Source: UBA6054 sp964522095 (lineage in GTDB: Bacteria > Planctomycetota > Phycisphaerae > Phycisphaerales > UBA1924). From it: DNA of 29,148 nucleotides. A program made the translations under genes and the position numbers. Under the pieces are notes generated by a model. It saw nothing but the letters and a program-made list of their open reading frames with translations. It did not search any database and was not told where the DNA came from. Every line of letters begins with the position of its first letter. Positions within the stretch are counted from its first letter, which is position 1. Shown here one piece after another: positions 23,557-29,148 of the stretch. The stretch lies in NCBI GenBank assembly GCA_964522095.1, contig CAZFSO010000024.1:1-29148 (forward strand). Direction: 5' to 3'.

Positions 23557-24132
23557 TCAGGGCTTGCGCTCGTCCGGCTCGCCCGGGACGATGACGCGGG
23601 TCGTCGGCTCGGGCTCGGGCACCAGCGGCGTGGGGCGCGGCGCGGGGCGCCCCGTCACGGCGTAGTACACCCAGGGCGTCCACAGCGTCACCAGCACGAT
23701 GAGCGTGGCGAAGCCGGCGACGGAGAACTCGCCCAGCCCGCACGCGGCTCCCACCGCCGCGGTGCACCAGACCGACGCCGCGGTCGTCAGCCCGCGCACG
23801 GACTTCTTGGAGTGCAGGATCGCGCCCGCGCCCAGGAAGCCGACGCCCGAGATGATGTATGCCAGCACGCGGGTGGGGTCGACCTGGATGGACGCCTCGC
23901 CCTGGCGGGCGGCGATCACGCGGACCCCGAGGAGCGCGAAGGCGGCCGCCCCGACCGCGATGAGCATCATGGTGCGCGAGTCGGCGGGCTTCTCGGCCCG
24001 GCCGCGCTCCAGCCCGATGGCCGCGCCGAGCAAAGCCGCCGCCAGCAGGCGGACGCCGTCCTGGAGGTACTCGGGCGCGTGGCCGTGGTGGGCCGGGACG
24101 ACCGACGCGATGTGCCAGAGCGTGTCAAGCAT
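23557..24132 (-). CDS. MgtC/SapB family membrane protein
   Basis: A 191-residue protein of the MgtC/SapB family. It has 'LLAAALLGAAIGLERGRAEKPADSRTMML', the family's typical first helix, ERG motif and basic loop, then 'AVGAAAFALLG', 'VLAYIISGVGFLGAGAIL' and 'VRGLTTAASVWCTAAVGAACGLG', then a final helix 'GFATLIVLVTLWTPWVYY'. The family is involved in magnesium-limited growth and modulation of F-type ATPase in pathogens; in free-living bacteria the role is unclear. The C-terminus is a Pro-rich tail. I prefer the ATG at 24132 because the ATG at 24147 is itself part of a TATGAT hexamer (24143-24148) that may be the -10; the longer form would add five residues. The stop lies 3 nt from the convergent purB stop. 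Confidence 0.88.
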   Translation of the reverse strand: MLDTLWHIASVVPAHHGHAPEYLQDGVRLLAAALLGAAIGLERGRAEKPADSRTMMLIAVGAAAFALLGVRVIAARQGEASIQVDPTRVLAYIISGVGFLGAGAILHSKKSVRGLTTAASVWCTAAVGAACGLGEFSVAGFATLIVLVTLWTPWVYYAVTGRPAPRPTPLVPEPEPTTRVIVPGEPDERKP

Positions 24133-24180
24133 GCCAGCGGGGATCATAAGCGCGGCCCGAGCCCGCGGGGATTTACCGCA

Positions 24181-24215
24181 AAAGCGGCACGCCACCGCGG
24201 GGGCGGTGGCGTGCG
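24181..24215 (-). terminator. Intrinsic terminator of the PEP-CTERM gene
   Basis: A perfect 12-bp inverted repeat (24188-24199 with 24204-24215, 4-nt loop), followed on the minus strand by CGCTTTTG. It lies 39 nt after the stop of the PEP-CTERM gene. Confidence 0.82.
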
Positions 24216-24254
24216 GGGGTTGCGTTGCGGGCGTTGGCCCGCGTTGGTGTCGGT

Positions 24255-24953
24255 TCACCGGCGGCGGCGGGTGGCGACCAGGCCGCCCAGACCGAGCATC
24301 GCGACGCCGGCCGGGGCCGGGACGACGGTGAAGTTGCCGCGGAAGGTGATGCCGTCGACGCCCGCGCCGGCGCTGCCCGCGCCGAAGGTCACGCCGAAGC
24401 CTCCGTCCCAACTGCCGCCCTCACCGGCGGTGAAGTTGGCGAAGGACGAGATGTCGAAGGGCCCGGCGGCCAGCGCGCCGCCGTCGAGCAGTTCGATGGT
24501 GGCGGAGTTGACGAAGGCGGGCCCGCCGAACTCGAAGGGGTCGCCGTTGGCGTTGCCGCCGAGGAAGACGCCCAGGGTGTCGGCGGTGATGCCGCCGACG
24601 TTGTAGCCGGTGGGGGCCAGTTCGCCGCTGGTGGTGGTCATGGAGAGGACGATGTCGTAGTTGCCGCCGCCGTTGCTGGTGATGGTGCTCGACACGGTGA
24701 CGATGCCGCCGTTGAGGTCGGTGCCGATCTGCATGGTGGTGCCGGCGATGGCGTCGACGAAGGTGCCGGCGACGGCGTAGCCGCCCAGGCCGCCCAGCCC
24801 GGGGGCGAAGAAGAAGGCGTCACCGGTGGGGTCGCCGCGCAGGGAGGCGTTCTGCAGCATCACGTCGCTGGCGTCGAAGGCGGCGAAGGGCGAGGCGTGC
24901 GCGGCGGCGCCGCACGCCGCCAGCGCGGCGGACAAGGCGAGGATCGTCTTCAT
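24255..24953 (-). CDS. PEP-CTERM sorting domain protein
   Basis: A 232-residue secreted protein. The signal peptide 'MKTILALSAALAACGAAAHA' is followed by a Gly/Thr/Asn-rich, beta-strand-like body without a recognisable enzyme domain, and the protein ends with a PEP-CTERM tail: the 'VPAPAG' motif, a short hydrophobic helix 'VAMLGLGGLVA' and a basic terminus TRRRR. Such tails are cut and processed by an exosortase in bacteria that make extracellular polysaccharide; no exosortase gene is in the window. GGAGAG lies 6 nt before the ATG on the minus strand, so the start is firm. A strong terminator follows. Function unknown. Confidence 0.9.
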   Translation of the reverse strand: MKTILALSAALAACGAAAHASPFAAFDASDVMLQNASLRGDPTGDAFFFAPGLGGLGGYAVAGTFVDAIAGTTMQIGTDLNGGIVTVSSTITSNGGGNYDIVLSMTTTSGELAPTGYNVGGITADTLGVFLGGNANGDPFEFGGPAFVNSATIELLDGGALAAGPFDISSFANFTAGEGGSWDGGFGVTFGAGSAGAGVDGITFRGNFTVVPAPAGVAMLGLGGLVATRRRR

Positions 24954-25111
24954 GGTGTCTCTCCGGTTCTCTCGTTCTCTGTCTCGTCGCCCGGCCCCGC
25001 GGGCCGGCGCGTGCGGCGGACGCCCGGTCTGGCGTGCCGCGCAAGGCGATGGTCTCTTGGCGTTCATTGGACCGCGGGCCGGGCCCCGGCACAAGAGGCG
25101 CGCGCAGATCA

Positions 25112-25162
25112 GCCCCCCGGAACCGGCGGTTCCCTCACAAATGAGGCGAAGTTCCGGGGGGC
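25112..25162. repeat. Long perfect inverted repeat with nested hairpins
   Basis: GCCCCCCGGAAC (25112-25123) pairs perfectly with GTTCCGGGGGGC (25151-25162) across a 27-nt spacer that holds an inner CCTCA/TGAGG hairpin (25133-25137 with 25142-25146). An alternative, GGAACC-GGC-GGTTCC (25119-25133), would compete with the outer stem. No T-run follows on either strand. It lies between the PAS-LuxR gene and the PEP-CTERM gene. Confidence 0.6.
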
Positions 25163-25203
25163 AACACCGGGTGCTGCGCGGGCCGAGCCGCCGATAACGG
25201 TGC

Positions 25204-25959
25204 TCAGCGTCTCGGGCGGCGGACCTGGCGGGAGCCCTCGATGATGCGTTCCCACTGCTCGGGCGTGAAGGCCTGCAGGCCGCGCTCGGTGGCCAGGCGC
25301 ACGATCGAGGCCCTGGACGAGGTGCCGAGTTTGCGGTGGATCGACTCGATGTGCTTCTCGACGGTCTTGGTCGCCCTGCAGAGGCGTTCGGCGATGTCGG
25401 CGGTCGAGAGCCCGTGGGCGATGTGGTACAGCGCCCGCAGTTCGGAGGGCGAGAGCGCGCGGAGCTGGTCCAGGCAGGGCGTCGCCAGCACAGGCAGGTC
25501 CGCGTCCGAGCACAACGCCGAGCCCACCGGGGCCTCCTGCACCATCGCGAGCACGGCCGGGTGGCCGAAGGCGTCGTGGTCGAAGGGGAACACCTGGCAG
25601 AGCAGGCGCTTGTCCGCCCCGAACTGGTAGTACGACTCGGGCGCCCCGCTGCGCAGGACGCGGAGCAGCACCTCGCCGCGCTCGTCGGCGGCGGCCTTGG
25701 GCAGGGCGTCGGTCATCACGCTGCCCTGCAACTCCTCAACGCCCCGCCCGCTGAGCCGGGCGTAGGCCTCGTTGCACCAGACCACCCGCAGGCGCTCGTC
25801 GCGCACGACGCAGGCGATGCCCTGCAGCGAGTCGAGCAGGGGCAGGGCGGCCCGGTCCAGGCTGACGGGGGCCGAGACGGGGGCCTCGGGCCGCGCGAAG
25901 CGGTCGGAAGACGGCGCAGGTGGGACATGCCCGGCGAGCGGGCTCGGTTGATGGATCAC
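25204..25959 (-). CDS. PAS domain LuxR-type transcriptional regulator
   Basis: A 251-residue regulator. Residues ~38-150 look like a PAS sensor ('LLDSLQGIACVVRDERLRVVWCNEAYARLSGR', with the typical W-x-N-x-A pattern), and residues ~168-230 are a LuxR/GerE helix-turn-helix ('LSPSELRALYHIAHGLSTAD', 'TKTVEKHIESIHRKLGTSSR'). There is no receiver domain with a phospho-aspartate, so the PAS domain is presumably the input. The start is a GTG with GAGGT about 7 nt upstream; a TATCCT at 26027-26032 (minus strand) may be the -10, giving a leader of ~60 nt. Its targets are unknown; the neighbouring PEP-CTERM gene and the divergent metalloprotease are candidates only by position. Confidence 0.87.
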   Translation of the reverse strand: MIHQPSPLAGHVPPAPSSDRFARPEAPVSAPVSLDRAALPLLDSLQGIACVVRDERLRVVWCNEAYARLSGRGVEELQGSVMTDALPKAAADERGEVLLRVLRSGAPESYYQFGADKRLLCQVFPFDHDAFGHPAVLAMVQEAPVGSALCSDADLPVLATPCLDQLRALSPSELRALYHIAHGLSTADIAERLCRATKTVEKHIESIHRKLGTSSRASIVRLATERGLQAFTPEQWERIIEGSRQVRRPRR

Positions 25960-26270
25960 GATGTACCTCAGACCTGGGGAGGAGGGTCCGGAAACCCCGA
26001 CACACGAACGCCGGGGTCAACGCCTTAGGATAGCAGACGGGCGGCGGGGCGACGACATATATGACAGGATCGCCCCCTGTTTTGGGCATAAGGGCGGCGG
26101 AAAGGCCCGCCGGGGGCCTATGGGTCGGGCCGAACTGGTTGCATCTTGTGGAAAAACTGACTGGTACACGGTGGCGTCGTGGCGCCCCGCGGAAGTTGCC
26201 GGGGCGGGGACGGCCCGGGCGTCCGGGTTCCATACTGTTTGCACGGGGTCGGAGAACGAGGAGCAGTCGC
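25960..26270. other. Divergent intergenic region, PAS-LuxR / metalloprotease
   Basis: It holds the leader and probable -10 (TATCCT, 26027-26032, minus) of the regulator, a short AT-rich palindrome CATATATG (26056-26063), and a TACTGT (26233-26238, plus) that may be the -10 of the metalloprotease gene. No coding character is seen despite open frames. Confidence 0.5.
26233..26238 (+). promoter_or_regulatory. -10-like hexamer TACTGT before the metalloprotease
   Basis: TACTGT about 32 nt before the ATG at 26271, consistent with a short leader carrying the GAGGAG ribosome site. No clear -35. Confidence 0.35.
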
Positions 26271-29012
26271 ATGCGTCGCTTTGCTGTGATGACGGTGTCG
26301 GTCGCGGGGATGGGATTGGCGAGCCTGGTCGCGATGGCCGGTCTGGCCACCGGGGCATCGGCCCAGCCGGCCCGGCCGGGCGCGCCCGAGTCTGAGTTCC
26401 CCGCGTTCGAGAAGGTCATCGAGGGCCTCAAGCCCGTGGCGAGCAACGCCGACGGTGCCGAGGGCTACTGGGACCTGTACGAGGACCGGGACAAGGGGCG
26501 GCTCGTGGCGGTGCTGCCGCGGGACTACGACAAGCGCCTGATGATGATCGCCGGCACGGTCTCCGGGGGCGACTCGCAGGCGGGGGTGATGGGCCCGACG
26601 CTGTACGCCCGGTGGGAGCGGATCGGCAACCAGTTGGCGCTCGTCGAGCCGAACTTCGGGGTGCGCACATCGGGCGACCAGCAGGCCCGCGAGTCGATCG
26701 AGAAACTCTTCACCGGGCGCGTCGTGCTGTCGATGCCCATCCTGACAATGGCCCCGGGCGGCCGCCCGGTGTTCGACCTGGGCGCGATGGCGACGCAGCA
26801 GTCCGGGCGGTTCTTCGGCCCGTCGGTCTGGGGCGGCTACGGCCCGTCGCTCAGCGCGATCGACGCCCGCCTGACCAAACTGACGAAGGCCAAGGCGTTC
26901 CCGAGGAACGTGCTCGTCGAGTACCAGGCGCCGCGCCAGGACGGTCGCATCGTGCGCTTGACCTACGACATCGGCGACCTGAACGGCACGCCGGGCTACA
27001 AGCCCCGCCAGGCCGACCCGCGCGTGGGCTTCTTCTACGACTCGCACGAGGACTACGCCAAGCCCGCCGACCGCGAGGTGACCGAGCGGTACATCAACCG
27101 CTGGAACCTGGAGAAGGCCGACCCGCGCCTGAAACTCAGCCCGCCCAAGCGGCCGATCGTCTGGTACATCGAGCACACGACGCCGGTGCAGTTCCGCCGG
27201 TACGTGCGCGAGGGCATCGAGATGTGGAACCGCGCCTTCGAGGCGGTGGGCATCGCGGGCGCGATCGAGGTGTACCAGCAGGACTCGGTCACCGGCGCGC
27301 ACATGGACAAGGACCCCGAGGACGCGCGGTACAACTTCTTCCGGTGGAACGCTTCGGAGCAGGGCTACGCCATCGGCCCGAGCCGCACGAACCCGACGAC
27401 CGGCGAGATCCTCGACGCCGACGTGGTCTGGCACCAGGGCCTGACGCGGGCGATCCGGTCGATGTACGAGAGTTTCACCGAGGACCTGACGGCCCAGTCG
27501 TTCAGCCCGGAGACGCTGGCGTTCTTCGACGAGCACCCGGACTGGGACCCCCGCGTGCTGCTGGCCGAGCCGGCGCGGCGCGGGCAGATCCTGCGTGAGC
27601 GTTCGCTTCACGCCGCCCGCGCGACCGAGGCCGAACTGGGCGCCTCCGAACACCCGTGGACGGCGTGGGCGTCCAACCACGCCAACCACGCCTGCCGCAT
27701 CGGCAACATGCTCAGCGTGGACATCTCGCTGGCGGACGCGTCGCTGGCGCTGGGCCTGATCGACGAGCCCGAGGGCGACAAACTCGACGGGCTGCCCGAG
27801 GCGTTCATCGGGCCGATGGTCCGCTACATCAGCGCCCACGAGGTCGGGCACTGCCTGGGCCTGCAGCACAACATGGCCGCCTCGACGATCCGCACCAACG
27901 CCGAGGTCAACACGCCGGGCTACGACGGGCCGACGGTCGGCTCGGTGATGGACTACGTCGCGGCGAACATCAACTACGAACTCGGCGAGGCCCAGGGCCC
28001 GTACGCGACGACGCAGGTCGGGCCGTACGACATGTGGGCGATCGCCTTCGGCTACGGGCCGGAGGACAAGGTGGCCGAGACCCTCAAGCGGTCCGCCGAG
28101 CCCGAGCACCTGTACGTCTCGCAGGTGGCGATGTCCACGGGGTCGGACCCGCGCAACATGACCTGGGACATGGGCAAGGACAACCTGGCCTTCGCCGAGA
28201 AGCGCATCGCGCTGGTCCAGGCCCTGCGCCAGCGCCTCCTCGACGACCTCGTGCGCGACGGCGACTCCTGGGCCAAGGCGCGGCGCCGCTACAACGCGAC
28301 CCTGAGCACCCAACTCCAGAGCATGGCCATCGCCGCGCCGTACGTCGGCGGGTCCTACACCAGCAACGCCTTCAAGGGCGACACCGGCGCGGCCGAGCCC
28401 GTCGCCGACGTGCCGGCCGCCGAGCAGCGCCAGGCCATGAACCTCATCATGGACGCCGCCTTCGAGGACGACGCCTACGGCCTGACGCCCGAACTGGTCC
28501 GCCATATGGGCAAGGAGTACTGGTGGGACGCCCAGGGCATGGCCGAACTCATGGCCGACCCGTCCGTCACCGTCCACGACCTCGTGGGCGGCGTGCAGGG
28601 CACCGCGCTGACCTTCCTCATCAACCCCACCCGCCTGCGCCGCGTCTACGACAACGAGTTCCGCACCAACGGCCAGCAGGACGCGCTGACCCTGCACGAA
28701 CTCATGACCACCGTGACCGACCGCGTCTGGCGCGAGTGCGAGGGGCCGAAGTCGGGCGTGGCGGTCTCCAGTTTCCGGCGCAACCTCCAGCGCGAGCACA
28801 CCGAGCGCCTGACCACGCTGGCGCTGCTCAACTCGACGAACCCCGCCCTGCGGACGATCAGCACGCTGGCCGCCGCGGAACTGCGCCGGATCGACACGAT
28901 GGCCGAGGCGGCCCTGAAGGCCAGGCCCGAGGCCTACACCGGCGCCCACCTGACCGACGTGCGCACCCGCATCGCCCGGGCGATGGACGCCGCGTACGTG
29001 ATCGGGCGCTGA
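26271..29012 (+). CDS. Secreted zinc-dependent metalloprotease (DUF5117/DUF4953 type)
   Basis: A 913-residue exported protease. The signal peptide (1-32) ends 'TGASA|QPARPG'. The N-terminal region ('GRLVAVLPRDYDKRLMMIAG', 'VSGGDSQAGVMGPTLYARWE') matches DUF5117-like domains; the central part contains 'VWYIEHTTPVQFRRYVREGI' and 'MWNRAFEAVGI'. The catalytic zinc site is HEVGHCLGLQH (His523, Glu524, His527, His533), and a metzincin-like Met-turn, 'VGSVMDYVAANI', follows. The C-terminal ~350 residues are helical and end 'AMDAAYVIGR'. The length is usual for this bacterial family; substrates are unknown. GAGGAG lies about 7 nt before the ATG, which starts the signal peptide. A strong terminator follows. 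It is divergent from the PAS-LuxR regulator. Confidence 0.94.
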   Translation: MRRFAVMTVSVAGMGLASLVAMAGLATGASAQPARPGAPESEFPAFEKVIEGLKPVASNADGAEGYWDLYEDRDKGRLVAVLPRDYDKRLMMIAGTVSGGDSQAGVMGPTLYARWERIGNQLALVEPNFGVRTSGDQQARESIEKLFTGRVVLSMPILTMAPGGRPVFDLGAMATQQSGRFFGPSVWGGYGPSLSAIDARLTKLTKAKAFPRNVLVEYQAPRQDGRIVRLTYDIGDLNGTPGYKPRQADPRVGFFYDSHEDYAKPADREVTERYINRWNLEKADPRLKLSPPKRPIVWYIEHTTPVQFRRYVREGIEMWNRAFEAVGIAGAIEVYQQDSVTGAHMDKDPEDARYNFFRWNASEQGYAIGPSRTNPTTGEILDADVVWHQGLTRAIRSMYESFTEDLTAQSFSPETLAFFDEHPDWDPRVLLAEPARRGQILRERSLHAARATEAELGASEHPWTAWASNHANHACRIGNMLSVDISLADASLALGLIDEPEGDKLDGLPEAFIGPMVRYISAHEVGHCLGLQHNMAASTIRTNAEVNTPGYDGPTVGSVMDYVAANINYELGEAQGPYATTQVGPYDMWAIAFGYGPEDKVAETLKRSAEPEHLYVSQVAMSTGSDPRNMTWDMGKDNLAFAEKRIALVQALRQRLLDDLVRDGDSWAKARRRYNATLSTQLQSMAIAAPYVGGSYTSNAFKGDTGAAEPVADVPAAEQRQAMNLIMDAAFEDDAYGLTPELVRHMGKEYWWDAQGMAELMADPSVTVHDLVGGVQGTALTFLINPTRLRRVYDNEFRTNGQQDALTLHELMTTVTDRVWRECEGPKSGVAVSSFRRNLQREHTERLTTLALLNSTNPALRTISTLAAAELRRIDTMAEAALKARPEAYTGAHLTDVRTRIARAMDAAYVIGR

Positions 29013-29034
29013 GGCCCGCTCTCTGAACCTCACC

Positions 29035-29063
29035 AAGGCCCGCCGGACTCCGGCGGGCCTTTT
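29035..29063. terminator. Strong intrinsic terminator, probably bidirectional
   Basis: AAGGCCCGCCGG (29035-29046) pairs perfectly with CCGGCGGGCCTT (29050-29061), 3-nt loop, followed by TT. It lies between the metalloprotease and the convergent partial dockerin gene. Confidence 0.9.
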
Positions 29064-29088
29064 CGTGCGCCCGGTCAGGCGGGCCTGG

Positions 29089-29148
29089 TCACGGGCAGCC
29101 CGCGCCGTACGCGTCCAGGAAGGCCAGCAGGTCGAACAGGTCCACCGT
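29089..29148 (-). CDS. C-terminal end of a GC-type dockerin protein (partial)
   Basis: Only the last 19 residues are inside the window: TVDLFDLLAFLDAYGAGCP then a stop. The xVxLFDLLAFLDxY repeat and the terminal AGCP match the tail of the protein encoded at 10822-11847 ('LVNIFDLLEYTNLYVAGCP'). The body of the protein lies beyond the window, so its function cannot be judged. Confidence 0.85.
   Translation of the reverse strand, partial: TVDLFDLLAFLDAYGAGCP

Noticed and set aside
26118..29036. Long minus-strand frame opposite the metalloprotease
   Set aside because: Low-complexity shadow rich in His, Arg, Val and Gly; the plus strand has a signal peptide, zinc site and ribosome site.

Overview
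The window is high-GC DNA (roughly 70% by eye) from a planctomycete, most likely a member of the Phycisphaerae. The main grounds are a surface/secretome signature: two proteins ending in a 'GC-type' dockerin (final residues AGCP), one PEP-CTERM protein, an HTH protein with C-terminal membrane helices, an enlarged signal peptidase I, and interspersed palindromes of a kind I associate with this phylum. Two 100-N blocks mark it as a scaffolded draft or metagenome assembly.

Layout. 1-2060: a membrane-attached HTH protein (minus strand), then three small secreted or membrane proteins (plus). 2091-5271: a PSP1/RicT-family protein and signal peptidase I. 5272-7068: a purine-strand simple repeat, then quinolinate synthase nadA (minus, interrupted by an N gap) and a DUF6265 lipoprotein (minus). 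7280-9530: an NfeD-flotillin operon closed by a strong terminator. 9599-11847 (minus): ychF and a dockerin-tailed secreted protein. 12152-12640: tRNA-Arg(CCT) and a tautomerase-like protein. 12684-19952 (minus): a CLC-CBS chloride transporter, beta-carbonic anhydrase, topoisomerase I, miaA and a DUF1963 protein. 20221-23553 (plus): der and purB. 23557-25959 (minus): an MgtC-family protein, a PEP-CTERM protein and a PAS-LuxR regulator. 26271-29012 (plus): a large secreted zinc metalloprotease. The window ends inside another dockerin-tailed gene.

Most of this is housekeeping: NAD and purine synthesis, tRNA modification, ribosome-associated GTPases, DNA topology and protein export, mixed with envelope and secreted proteins. 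I see no phage, transposase, CRISPR array, defence island or biosynthetic cluster, and no clearly new multi-gene system.

The observations that stand out are: (i) seven genes have a TANNNT -10-like hexamer ending only 5-7 nt before the start codon, while other genes have clear Shine-Dalgarno leaders, which suggests common leaderless transcription; (ii) the N block in purB is flanked by the same 55 bp on both sides, so it is an assembly artefact, and collapsing it restores an in-frame gene; (iii) the middle of purB has lower GC and an apparent extra segment; (iv) the CLC transporter lacks the internal proton glutamate; (v) several palindromic elements lie between genes.
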